This document shows, in pieces, positions 1 to 7,385 of a stretch of DNA of 7,834 nt. The position numbers were made by a program, and so were the translations under genes. The stretch lies in the NCBI GenBank assembly GCA_018434645.1, contig JAHDOX010000056.1, positions 1 through 7,834 of the forward strand. The letters are read 5' to 3'. Every line of letters begins with the position of its first letter. The first letter of the stretch is position 1. The DNA is from Synergistales bacterium (GTDB taxonomy: Bacteria; Synergistota; Synergistia; Synergistales; Thermovirgaceae). The notes under the pieces are model-generated. The model searched no databases. It saw only the letters and a list, made by a program, of their open reading frames with translations, and was not told the DNA's origin.

Positions 1-1
1 C

Positions 2-928
2 AAACATAAAAAAGCCTTTACATTTGTTGAACTTTTGATAGCCATGGTTATTTTGGCGATTGTCTCCGGAGCCGTCATAATGCTTGCTTACACCTATTTC
101 AACCACTTCGAACAGGCCAACGAGCTCTCCATGGCCCGCGAAAGAGGAATTATGGTTGTGACCTATCTTGAAAAGCGCATATTGAACGCTGGTTTGGGAA
201 TGCCGAGTTCTGAGACAAGTTTCAAGAACGCCTTTGGGGAACTGTGGAAGGCTGATGATTTCGAAGCATATACTACGCCTGTGGCATCGAGAGACTGGAA
301 CGGGCCGATCTATCTGCCCGAAATGGAAAAGGACAAAGAGCACTCTAGCGACGAATTGGTGATGGCTTATGCGTTGCCCTCTGGTGTTTATGTGGCATCG
401 CAGGATTACGTCAACGACGATGAAGAAGGTCGGGAAATAGAGCTATCCGACCCGCCTGATGGATTTGAGGAGAAAATCTCTAAAGACGCCCCCGAAAAAA
501 CTAAAAGTTGGGTATTGTTCCCTTCGGTTGTCGAGTATCCTTCTTCCCGCTTGCCGTTGCTGATCAAGGAATTTGATGGATCTAATACTATAACACTCAG
601 GACTATTAGGGGATCAGGTAAAATTTCCGAAAACGATGAGCTGCACCTTGTTCGGTTCCTGAAAGCTTTTGTTAAAGATGGAACTTTTTATGCCCAGGAC
701 ATGACGATAAACAGTGCGCAGCCGGTTGTAGAGGGAATTTTGGGCTGCAAATTTTCCTATGACGACAGGTACGGCGTTCTTTCCGTTTCAGTTTTGGCCC
801 GTGGGAATAAAAAATATTCGCATTATGTAGCACCATCCAGTCTAGGGGGATGGAAAACGATCGAAGATAGCGAATGGAGGAAATATCACTTGACTGTGGT
901 CAACAAGGGATGGAGGGTCAGAAATTGA
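2..928 (+). CDS. pilW: PilW-like type IV pilus minor prepilin (5' partial)
   Basis: The reading frame is open to the left edge, so the true start lies outside the window; 308 residues are visible. It begins KHKKA|FTFVELL, a textbook type III (prepilin peptidase) signal: short basic leader, small residue before the cut, Phe at +1 and the conserved Glu at +5. A hydrophobic helix of about 20 residues follows. After it comes a polar helix with a YLEKRILNAGLG stretch like the R-x-A-G-x-G segment of PilW proteins, then a soluble domain with a 'VEGI' motif near the end, also typical of PilW. Length (about 300) fits PilW rather than PilE/PilV. Minor pilins of this type initiate pilus assembly and sit at or near the tip. 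The stop overlaps the next gene. Family assignment is from motif and gene order; sequence outside the N-terminus is divergent, so a GspJ-like pseudopilin is the main alternative. Confidence 0.8.
   Translation, partial: KHKKAFTFVELLIAMVILAIVSGAVIMLAYTYFNHFEQANELSMARERGIMVVTYLEKRILNAGLGMPSSETSFKNAFGELWKADDFEAYTTPVASRDWNGPIYLPEMEKDKEHSSDELVMAYALPSGVYVASQDYVNDDEEGREIELSDPPDGFEEKISKDAPEKTKSWVLFPSVVEYPSSRLPLLIKEFDGSNTITLRTIRGSGKISENDELHLVRFLKAFVKDGTFYAQDMTINSAQPVVEGILGCKFSYDDRYGVLSVSVLARGNKKYSHYVAPSSLGGWKTIEDSEWRKYHLTVVNKGWRVRN
912..917 (+). promoter_or_regulatory. Shine-Dalgarno deciding the TTG start of the PilX-like gene
   Basis: GGAGGG lies 7 bases before the TTG at 925, the best ribosome-binding match in the area. 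The in-frame ATG at 910 has no properly spaced site of its own, and the ATG at 874 would extend the gene far into pilW. The SD lies inside the last codons of pilW, which suits translational coupling. Confidence 0.6.
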
Positions 929-1575
929 GACAGCCGAATCTATTGAAAAGAAAAGCAATGGCTTTGCCCTTGACCCTGGTTATCCTGCTTTTCGGCTCCG
1001 TTTTGGTGGCCACTGCATTTTATATTGTGCAGAACATGTATTCCACGTCACGCCATTCCGTGACGCACACCGAGCTTTATAACGCCGCACAAACCGGGGT
1101 GGAGATGGCGAAGACAGTTCTGTGGGAGAAGGAAATACGCATTGATGAATTAACATATGATCCACACCCTTCTACAGGAGAACCAATAGACACAATCAGG
1201 GCAATAGACGATTCTTCAGAAGACCATCTGGACAAGGACTTACAAGTGATTGACGGCTCACTCGTTGGGAGTCCAGGCGTCAAAGTTAGTGTGGCCATTC
1301 TGGATTGTAACTACAGGATTCCAGGGACATTAACATTGACGGAAAAAGATAGGAAAATCCTGCCTCCTCGATGGGTTGGCGGCGAAGGGACTGTTCCGGA
1401 CGCGGAGATCGGACCGTCGGAAGGAACGTCGGTTATCATCGACCCATCCCGCTTGTTTAACCTCGGCGGTGGTGGAGCAGGTCAGAGACGATATGTCATC
1501 CGTTCTACCGCAAGACATGATGATTCCGACATGGAAGTGACCATAGAAACCATGGTGGTGGTGAGAAAGCCATGA
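925..1575 (+). CDS. pilX: PilX-like minor pilin / pilus assembly protein
   Basis: I place the start at TTG 925, whose bases overlap the TGA of the upstream gene (TTGA) and which has a good SD; this gives 216 residues. ATG 910 and ATG 874 are in-frame alternatives. Residues 1-11 are basic (LLKRKA), followed by MALPLTLVILLFG and a single membrane helix to about residue 33. This is the pattern of PilX N-terminal domains: Arg/Lys, small residue, hydrophobic start, 'ALxLxLxxL'. They lack the Glu+5 of major pilins, as this protein does. The next stretch (YNAAQTGVEMAK) matches the 'xxAxxAGxE' helix of PilX/GspK-like proteins. The C-terminal region is beta-rich with a GGGGAG turn and ends in a YVIRSTA...TIETMVV strand pair usual in this family. 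It sits between PilW-like and PilY1-like genes, the canonical PilX position. Role inferred: pilus priming/tip complex with PilW and PilY1. Confidence 0.75.
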   Translation: MRQPNLLKRKAMALPLTLVILLFGSVLVATAFYIVQNMYSTSRHSVTHTELYNAAQTGVEMAKTVLWEKEIRIDELTYDPHPSTGEPIDTIRAIDDSSEDHLDKDLQVIDGSLVGSPGVKVSVAILDCNYRIPGTLTLTEKDRKILPPRWVGGEGTVPDAEIGPSEGTSVIIDPSRLFNLGGGGAGQRRYVIRSTARHDDSDMEVTIETMVVVRKP

Positions 1576-4121
1576 ACAAAATAAGAAATCTTGAACAACC
1601 ACTTGGATTCCTTGTTGGAGTTATATTCTTACTCCTTTTTGTTATGCTGCCTTCCAGTTCTGTAGCTGTTACAGTTAGTGTTGATTCAGCGGACTGGCCA
1701 ATGTGGCCTGAACCTGCAAAACAAATAAACGAACTTCCTGTTATGGAGCCTGCGACGTTCCTCAGCGTTGGGCGCGAAGTTGTCCCATGGCCGTTTTTCG
1801 GCGTCACGGAAGATTCGGATTCCGACGGGTTCTTAAATCTCGTAGGTGCGAATCTCTACTTCACTATTGAGACCTTTGATGGAACTTATGATGATAGCGG
1901 AAATCTCATTAGCAAAACCGTAACCGGTTACGTAACATCGAAACCAACCATCAACAACAGTGATACCTTGTTTTACGTGCTTCCAAAAAAGGGCCTCAGT
2001 TCTCCCTTTTTGTCCTCGGTAAAGAGCGCAAATCTAACGGAAGAAAATCTGGTCAATGGTGACTCCAGTTTTGAAGGTCTTCACGACCTGTCGGTGATTC
2101 CTGAATACAACGGTGCATGGATCGTTTCAGGTGATGAGTTTTCGGTGGCCAATGAAAGCCTTTGTGCTGACACAAGCGCTGATCAGTATGTGTACCTGAA
2201 AGGATGGAAAAGCTTTCTTGTGGAAGATCTGGAAATCCCGGATCCCATAGTAACTTCAAGTAATTTCACCTTTGCTGATTCAGGTCATGCGCCTCCTCAT
2301 ATGGTTTGGCCTTTTGACCCGTGGCTCTATTCGTACAGACAAAAAACGGGGTACGACGCAACGGTTTTGAATGATTCCCTCGGCGCGTGGAAGGACCGTT
2401 ACGTTTGTTTGTGGCCGACAAACCAGGGAGCGCTGCAGTCTTTTGAGGTCAAACAGGTGGACGTCGAAAATGCAAAAAATCCGCATGCAGAAAGAAGTTG
2501 GCTTGCTGTTCCCGCTCCCGCGATCAAGCAATCTATTTACCACGTGATGCGCAAAGCCTACGAATCGGAAAATGAATACGAAAGATTTACCGTATTGGAT
2601 GGACCGGTCACCGTCAGGGATGTTGAATTTGGTGAGGGGAATTGGAAAAGGATAGCAGTTGGTACAACTGGTGTGGGGACAAAGCAATTGCTGAAGCCGA
2701 CGGATGCCTGGGATCGGTTGGAACAAATTGAAAGTGGATATGCACCTGATTCGGCCGATATTTCCGGTGATTTCGATAACGCCGGCAATGGCAGGGTCTT
2801 TGGTGTCTACGCTTTCAATATCACAGATCTTGAAGAAACGGCGACTTCCGATACTCTTGTCCCGCAGTGGTCAGTTTCGAACGTGTTTTATGAGACTTCG
2901 GCACGGAATTTTCACAAATATTACGTAGCAAACACAAATCAATTGAGCACATATCCAGGTGATTCTGCCGGTTCCGATACCTCCTATGGACCCTATGCAA
3001 ATATGAAATTTTCCGTAAGCAAGCCTTTGATTGGGTATACCCTTAACGACAACGGAGAAAGAGAGTGGCATGCAATTATCTTGGGGATCGACAAAGACAA
3101 TAAATATAAGTGGCTTGACATTGATCCTCAAGATGGGAGTATTCGAGACTCCGGTTATTTCTACAATCCGACGACAGGTGCGGAAAAATTAACAAAGATT
3201 TATGATAACAAGAAACTTCTTTTCAACGAAGAAGAATTGGAAATCCTGCATCCAAGCCGTATCCTGGCGGCCTTCCCACCAAGGGATTCAGAATATAGCG
3301 AGCCTTTGTTGAGCGATATCTATGTTTACTTGTCAAACGGTTCAATTTACAGCTGGGATTTGAATGAACCGGATTCTGGCACAACAACGAATCCGGAACA
3401 TATAATCACCCTGACAAACAACGACGATCAACCGACGTCGCCCTTGACGGATTTCGATGTTTGTTATGTGGGTACAAAGGGTTTGAAAGATTTGGATACG
3501 ACTTATGAAGTGGGAGATGCGATTCTCTCGGCAAATGTAAGTCTAACTTTTCAAGGCGGGTCTGATCATGAAACGGAAGGATTAATCATTGTAAACTTGA
3601 CGAGTCTGGCAGGAGATATAAAACTTCCTCCAGGCCAAGCGGGAGATGTCATTAACACCACTAATCCGGATTTGATGGTCATGCAGCTCCAGGGCATGTC
3701 AGGTGCCTACACTACGGAAAGCAAGACAGTCTTAGCCTCGCCCGTGTTTGTTGCAAATAAGCTTTACCTGGCGTTCTATGAACTCGATTCCAAAGGGAAG
3801 TTTAACGCATCTCGATTGTATGTCATTGATTTTCTGTACCATACAACTACAGATAAGCAAAATGATCCTGTTCCTGAAGCGGAGACCCTCGCAGCTCTGG
3901 AGGGTGAATACGAATACTACGATTTTCCTGACGGACAAGAGGCTGTTATGATGTTCATTGATTCTCAAGGAAATCTCGTGGTGGTTTTTGAAGACGATTC
4001 TGGCAATATTACTACTGAGACGATTTCTACAGGTTTGGAGCTGTTTGCAGATTATCCTGACAGTGGTACGGATCCGTTCGAATCCACAGGAGTGCACACC
4101 GTTTATTGGAAAACAAAATGA
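1572..4121 (+). CDS. PilY1-like exported pilus tip/adhesin protein, short form without vWA domain
   Basis: 849 residues; ATG 1572 overlaps the pilX stop (ATGA) with a weak GGTGAG site upstream. Residues about 11-27 are hydrophobic and followed by SSSVA, so a Sec signal peptide cleaved near Ala32 is likely. A DSDSDG metal-loop motif lies at 81-86. The central and C-terminal parts carry the series of motifs of the PilY1 beta-propeller, in order: GNWKRIAVGTTGVG (356-369), VYAFNITD (412-419) then QWSVSN (432-437), KFSVSKPLIGYT followed by WHAIILGID (479-507), DIYVYLSNGSIYSWDL (582-597), and ASPVFVANKLYLAFY with SRLYVIDF (722-754). These correspond to 'VGGLGxGGxxxYALDVTD', 'SFSQPxI', 'xxYVGDLxGNLWRFDL' and the SRLYxLD strand of PilY1. 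Canonical PilY1 is usually longer than 1000 residues with an N-terminal von Willebrand A domain; I see no DxSxS MIDAS motif here. Homology is inferred from motifs plus position behind PilX, so I leave the symbol blank. An unrelated propeller protein is the alternative. Confidence 0.65.
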   Translation: MNKIRNLEQPLGFLVGVIFLLLFVMLPSSSVAVTVSVDSADWPMWPEPAKQINELPVMEPATFLSVGREVVPWPFFGVTEDSDSDGFLNLVGANLYFTIETFDGTYDDSGNLISKTVTGYVTSKPTINNSDTLFYVLPKKGLSSPFLSSVKSANLTEENLVNGDSSFEGLHDLSVIPEYNGAWIVSGDEFSVANESLCADTSADQYVYLKGWKSFLVEDLEIPDPIVTSSNFTFADSGHAPPHMVWPFDPWLYSYRQKTGYDATVLNDSLGAWKDRYVCLWPTNQGALQSFEVKQVDVENAKNPHAERSWLAVPAPAIKQSIYHVMRKAYESENEYERFTVLDGPVTVRDVEFGEGNWKRIAVGTTGVGTKQLLKPTDAWDRLEQIESGYAPDSADISGDFDNAGNGRVFGVYAFNITDLEETATSDTLVPQWSVSNVFYETSARNFHKYYVANTNQLSTYPGDSAGSDTSYGPYANMKFSVSKPLIGYTLNDNGEREWHAIILGIDKDNKYKWLDIDPQDGSIRDSGYFYNPTTGAEKLTKIYDNKKLLFNEEELEILHPSRILAAFPPRDSEYSEPLLSDIYVYLSNGSIYSWDLNEPDSGTTTNPEHIITLTNNDDQPTSPLTDFDVCYVGTKGLKDLDTTYEVGDAILSANVSLTFQGGSDHETEGLIIVNLTSLAGDIKLPPGQAGDVINTTNPDLMVMQLQGMSGAYTTESKTVLASPVFVANKLYLAFYELDSKGKFNASRLYVIDFLYHTTTDKQNDPVPEAETLAALEGEYEYYDFPDGQEAVMMFIDSQGNLVVVFEDDSGNITTETISTGLELFADYPDSGTDPFESTGVHTVYWKTK

Positions 4122-4798
4122 CCCAAAAAGAACCATTCAGTAACTACACCATCCTCCAGAACACCCTAGCATCCCGGGTAGTCCTGGAGGATCTTTTTTT
4201 GCGCCCCGTTCGATATGTCGGCGGGCTGGACGTTTCCTATTCGAAGAGGGGAAGGTCTTCGACGGCCTGTGCCGGGGCTGTGGTGATGAACCCCGAGGAC
4301 TGGTCCGTCGTGGATTCTGCCTCGGCGTGCCTCGAAAACTCCGTGCCCTACGTGCCGGGGTATCTTTCCTTCCGGGAGATCCCCGTGCTCCTTGAAGCCT
4401 ATGAAAAGCTCCAGGTCTTGCCCGATGTGTGGCTCGTGGACGGGGCGGGGATAGCCCATCCCCTCCGGATCGGGCTGGCAGCCCATTTCGGGGTGCTTCT
4501 GGACGTTCCCGCAATCGGTGTGGCCAAAAGCCGTCTGGTGGGGCGTCATGATAACCTGCCCGCTGAAAAGGGAAGCCGTGTCCCGCTGGAAGACGAAAAG
4601 ACCGGCGAGGTTATCGGGACGGTGCTCCGTTCCCGTACGGATGTGAAGCCCCTTTTCGTGAGCCCCGGCCACAGGGTGTCCATCGAAACGGCCCCGGAGG
4701 TGGTGCTTTCCTGCTGTACCAGGTACCGCATTCCCGAACCCACCCGGGCGGCCCACAACATGGTGACGGTACTCAAAAAGACCATTCCCTCCTCGTAA
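4118..4798 (+). CDS. nfi: Endonuclease V (deoxyinosine 3' endonuclease)
   Basis: Endonuclease V nicks DNA (or RNA) one phosphodiester 3' of inosine, starting repair of deaminated adenine in the cytoplasm. With ATG 4118 the protein has 226 residues, normal for the family. Family motifs appear in order: YVGGLDVSY with catalytic Asp38; VPYVPGYLSFRE with the wedge segment and Glu87; LVDG with Asp108; IGVAKSRL with Lys137; SPGHRVS with His185; and the IPEPTRAAH signature at 205-213. All expected metal ligands are present. One difference is Ala110 in VDGAGIAHP, where E. coli and Thermotoga have His. The start shares ATGA with the stop of the PilY1-like gene; TTG 4106 is an in-frame alternative. A GGA at 4108-4110 is a weak ribosome site, so coupling to upstream translation is plausible. 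The first 28 codons contain a terminator-like hairpin and are less GC-rich than the rest. Confidence 0.93.
   Translation: MTQKEPFSNYTILQNTLASRVVLEDLFLRPVRYVGGLDVSYSKRGRSSTACAGAVVMNPEDWSVVDSASACLENSVPYVPGYLSFREIPVLLEAYEKLQVLPDVWLVDGAGIAHPLRIGLAAHFGVLLDVPAIGVAKSRLVGRHDNLPAEKGSRVPLEDEKTGEVIGTVLRSRTDVKPLFVSPGHRVSIETAPEVVLSCCTRYRIPEPTRAAHNMVTVLKKTIPSS
4151..4200 (+). terminator. Intrinsic terminator-like hairpin inside the nfi 5' coding region
   Basis: ATCCTCCAG (4151-4159) and CTGGAGGAT (4184-4192) form a perfect 9-bp stem. ACCC (4163-4166) with GGGT (4176-4179) can pair inside the loop. One C and then seven T (4194-4200) follow directly, in the + direction only; the other strand has no T tract on its 3' side. 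Position just after the pilus genes fits a terminator for that operon, but it lies within codons 12-28 of nfi, a part that still resembles the family N-terminus. The 24-base loop is long for a terminator, although the inner pairing shortens it. Function is inferred from structure only. Confidence 0.6.
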
Positions 4799-4813
4799 CA
4801 TGTCCTTCGGGTT

Positions 4814-4819
4814 TATAAT
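4814..4819 (+). promoter_or_regulatory. Candidate -10 box for the amidohydrolase gene
   Basis: A perfect TATAAT occurs in the 53-base gap between nfi and the amidohydrolase, 32 bases before the ATG, in GC-rich surroundings where it stands out. No good -35 hexamer lies 16-18 bases upstream and there is no TG extension, so it would be a weak or activator-dependent promoter, or chance. Confidence 0.35.
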
Positions 4820-4851
4820 GCCGGAAGAATCCCATCCATGGAGGAATCGCC

Positions 4852-5712
4852 ATGATTATTGACAGCCATGTTCACCTGTATCCGCCGGATGTGGTGAAAA
4901 ACTGGGAAAAGATCGCAAAAAAAGAACCCTATTTCAAACTGCTCTGCTCGGGGAAGGTCCACAAGTGGGCCGTTGCCGAGGATCTTTTCGAGATGATGGA
5001 ATCCGACGGCATCGACCAGTGCTGGGCCACGAGCTTTGCCTTCAGGGATCCGGGTTTGTGCCGGCATTGCAATGATTATGTCATCGATACCGTGGCCCGT
5101 TCGGGAGGCAGGGTCCAGGGACTCGCCGTGGTGAACCCCCTGTCGCGGGATTTCGAAAAGGAGATCCTTCGCTGCAGGGAGGCCGGGCTCATCGGGGTGG
5201 GCGAGCTTTTTCCCGACGGGCAGGTTTTTGATATAACCGACAAGCGGCAGACCTGGCGGCTCGCCACCACGTGCCAGGACGCGGGGATGTTTTTGCTCCT
5301 GCACACGGCGGAACAGGTGGGGCACGACTATCCCGGCAAGGGGAAGGCTGGGCCCACTGAAGCCGCCGCCTTCTGCCTGAACCATCCCGGTCTCGCCGTG
5401 GTCTTTGCCCACATGGGAGGAGGCCTGTGGCAGTACGAGATGATGCCTGAGATGAGAATTTACCTGCAAAATGCCTGGTACGATACGGCCGCCGTTCCCT
5501 TTCTCTATGAGGCCAAAGTGTTTCGGGCCGTCTTTGCCGCGGGCGTGGGGCACAAGATCCTCTACGGAAGCGACTTCCCGCTGCTTGGGATGAAGCGGTA
5601 CAGCAGGATGCTCGACGAGGTGGGGCTTGACCCCGAAGAGGAAGCTGCGCTCCTTGGTGGGAACGCCCAGGATGTACTTGATGCGGCAGGCCGGTTCTCT
5701 GTCTTGAAGTGA
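4852..5712 (+). CDS. Amidohydrolase-2 family metal-dependent hydrolase
   Basis: 286 residues, starting at ATG 4852 with GGAGGA (4840-4845) six bases upstream. The fold signature of the amidohydrolase superfamily TIM barrel is complete: DSHVHL with His6 and His8 at the end of strand 1, GVGEL with Glu118, LLHTAE with His151, VFAHMGGG with His187, and LYGSDFPL with Asp241 at the end of the last strand, followed by a GGNAQDVL helix like the GxNAxRLL end of PF04909 members. Such enzymes hydrolyse or decarboxylate small substrates such as lactones, amides and aromatic acids with a bound divalent metal. TatD-type nucleases share the HxH pattern but differ in the rest. No signal peptide, so cytoplasmic. 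The substrate cannot be told from sequence, and neighbours give no pathway clue; proximity to nfi is not a functional argument by itself. It ends 24 bases from the oppositely oriented mnhD remnant, and I see no terminator hairpin in that gap. Confidence 0.85.
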   Translation: MIIDSHVHLYPPDVVKNWEKIAKKEPYFKLLCSGKVHKWAVAEDLFEMMESDGIDQCWATSFAFRDPGLCRHCNDYVIDTVARSGGRVQGLAVVNPLSRDFEKEILRCREAGLIGVGELFPDGQVFDITDKRQTWRLATTCQDAGMFLLLHTAEQVGHDYPGKGKAGPTEAAAFCLNHPGLAVVFAHMGGGLWQYEMMPEMRIYLQNAWYDTAAVPFLYEAKVFRAVFAAGVGHKILYGSDFPLLGMKRYSRMLDEVGLDPEEEAALLGGNAQDVLDAAGRFSVLK

Positions 5713-5736
5713 TTTCGTTTTAAAAAGAGGGTTGTG

Positions 5737-6915
5737 TCATCTTTCCAGGTAGGCGAAAATCGTCAGGGCGGCAACGATGACGTAGGCGATGTACACCCTG
5801 AGCCTGCCGCTGTGGAGGGCCCCGAGGGTGTCGGGGATCTTCCTGAGGAAGGGGCCTGTCGCCGCGAGGAGGTTGTCCACATCAGGCACGTGATGCTCCG
5901 CCGGTTCAAGTGCTTTTTTGAGCAGGATAAAGAGCAGAAGCCCTGCAAGGATCGGCAGAAGCGCAGAGATCACCGTTGAGAGGGCAAAAAACGGGTAGCC
6001 TCCCTCCCCCAAAAAACCGGGCACGAGGTCAGGCCGAAGGCCCAGAAACACCGTCGCCGCCGCGGCGACGGCCATGCCCAGGTTTCTGTGGCTGTTTTTC
6101 ACCGAACCTCGTCCTTCCCCGGGCAAGGTTTTGAGGCTCCCTGTCCCTTTCCGGATAAAGGCGAAATATCCCAGCTTGCAGAAAGAGATGACCGTTCCCA
6201 CACTGGCCGCCTGGAGCACCCAGACGGCTGGTGTATTGTTGATGTCTTTCAACGAGGCTTTGACCAGGGCTTTGCTCGCGAAACCGCTCAAACCTGGAAA
6301 ACCCGAAATGGCCAAGGCACCTGCGGCGAAGAGGGCGAAGGTCACGGGGAGCAGGGCGGCTGCGCCGCCGAGATACCTGAGATCCCTGGACCCGAAGGCC
6401 TTTTCGAGGGAGCCTGCGGAAAGAAAGAGGAGCCCCTTGAATAGTCCGTGGGCCACAGCATGAAACATCCCCGCTGCCAGGCCAAGGGGCGTGCCCGTGC
6501 CGACGGCGGAAATCACGTACCCGAGCTGGCTGATGGTGTGGTAGGCCAGAAGCCGCTTGGCGTCGTGCTGAAGCAGAGCCTGGAAGACGCCGAAAAGGGC
6601 CATGAAGCCACCCATGGCGAGATAGATTGTCCCCGTTTCGGGTGAGGTGAGCCGGGCCAGGCCGAAGACGCCCAGCTTGACGGCGAACCCCGACAAGAGG
6701 GCGCTTGCCGGGGCGGGGGCCTTGCTGTGGACCTCGGGTAGCCAGAAGTGAAGCCCCGGAAGGGCCGCCTTGATGCCCAAAGCCGGGATGAAATACCAGA
6801 GCAGCTTTAAAGGGACAGGGCCGACAGCGGCGCTTCCGGTCTGGTGCAGCAAAATTGCGCTTCCAACAAGAAGCAGTGCCGTCCCCGCCAGCTGGGTCAA
6901 AAGGTACAGCGCAGC
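5737..6915 (-). pseudogene. mnhD: Mrp/Mnh cation-proton antiporter subunit D, N-terminally truncated
   Basis: Homologues (MnhD/MrpD, related to NuoM/NuoN of complex I) are membrane proteins of about 490 residues with some 14 helices, carrying protons in Na+/H+ exchange. Only about 390 residues remain here. Homology starts abruptly at AALYLLTQLAG, equivalent to about helix 5, so the first four helices, including the one with the key Glu, are missing. The retained part is well preserved: GIKAALPGLHFWLPEVHSKAP with channel Lys44, AVKLGVFGL with Lys75, HDAKRLLAYHTISQLGYV, FHAVAHGLFKGLLF with Lys155, GFPGLSGFASK, and a C-terminal GRLRVYIAYV helix (numbered from the only nearby start, TTG 6900). 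That TTG has no ribosome site and overlaps the stop of the mnhE piece. The frame differs from mnhE by one base, so no fusion protein results. The rest of the frame has no stops, suggesting recent damage, or an assembly error. A NuoM/HyfB-like subunit is the alternative name. Confidence 0.75.
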
Positions 6916-7304
6916 GTCCCGGGCGTCAGGGTGATCTGGTTGGCCAGGATGACCAAAGCCGTCTTGCTTTTCAGCTTTGAATCGGCACGGACGATGCCCG
7001 GCATGAGCCGGATCTTCGGACTGAGGGCGAGGATGGACACTTCCAGGGTTGCCTTGACAATATCAATGAGGAACAGGCCGGCCAGGATCATGATTTCCCT
7101 GAGCCTGAAATGCATCGGAGGTGCAACCGGGCGTGTGGTCGCGTGGACGGGCGGCAGGAAAATGCGCCATGTAATGCGGGTGATGATCAAGCTTGCGATT
7201 AGTCCGGTTGCGAGTGCGGGCCATTCGAGACGGCCCGTAAAAAGAATCCAGAAAAGGAAAAGCAAAATGCAAAGGACAATTGGAGCCCTTTTTAGGTTAG
7301 GCAA
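6897..7304 (-). pseudogene. mnhE: Mrp/Mnh cation-proton antiporter subunit E, C-terminally truncated
   Basis: Subunit E is a small membrane protein needed for assembly and activity of Mrp Na+/H+ antiporters. Family features seen: an N-terminal hydrophobic pair (IVLCILLFLFWILF and LATGLIASLIITRI), a membrane segment IMILAGLFLIDIVKATLEVS, PGIVRAD, and the hallmark ALVILANQITLTPGTL. Normal members continue for roughly 40-50 residues after that motif with a soluble tail. Here only Arg-Cys-Thr-Phe and a stop follow. The frame then shifts into mnhD sequence. I prefer TTG 7304 as start: GGAAGGGGG lies 8 bases upstream and it gives the usual short N-terminus before helix 1 (135 residues). GTG 7349 in the same frame (150 residues, AAGG six bases before) is possible. 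Truncation at the most conserved motif is the main reason to call this a damaged gene. Confidence 0.75.
6907..6916 (-). repeat. Tandem CAGCG pair at the mnhE/mnhD breakpoint
   Basis: On the + strand CAGCG occurs twice in direct tandem exactly where mnhE homology ends and mnhD homology begins. Short direct repeats are typical leftovers of deletion between microhomologies, but a 5-base tandem in GC-rich coding DNA can also be chance. Confidence 0.4.
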
Positions 7305-7385
7305 GGTGAGTACCCCCTTCCGGGAATTACTGCCGAAGCGCAAAACCACGGACGGCCTTCGCGAAACAAACGGAATGGTTTATTG

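Noticed and set aside
2..1575. Type II secretion pseudopilins (GspJ, GspK) instead of pilus minor pilins.
   Set aside because: The signals are similar, but the third gene is PilY1-like and no secretion ATPase or GspL/M follows, so the PilW-PilX-PilY1 reading fits better.
5713..5736. Possible bidirectional terminator between the convergent amidohydrolase and mnhD genes.
   Set aside because: Only a short TTTTAAAA palindrome is present, with no GC-rich stem and no adequate loop.
6051..6071. Perfect 9-bp inverted repeat with a 3-base spacer, CCGTCGCCG / CGGCGACGG.
   Set aside because: It lies inside mnhD sequence coding for a run of Val and Ala (MAVAAAATV) with GC-rich codons, has no T tract, and needs no regulatory explanation.
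6897..6900. TTGA overlap as a translational coupling site that would start the mnhD piece.
   Set aside because: No ribosome site precedes it, the resulting protein would lack four helices, and the overlap is explained by a chance frame shift at the deletion.
7305..7349. Longer mnhE start at GTG 7349.
   Set aside because: Possible but less likely: the extra 15 residues are polar and atypical before the first helix, while TTG 7304 has a better ribosome site. Kept as an alternative in the gene entry.
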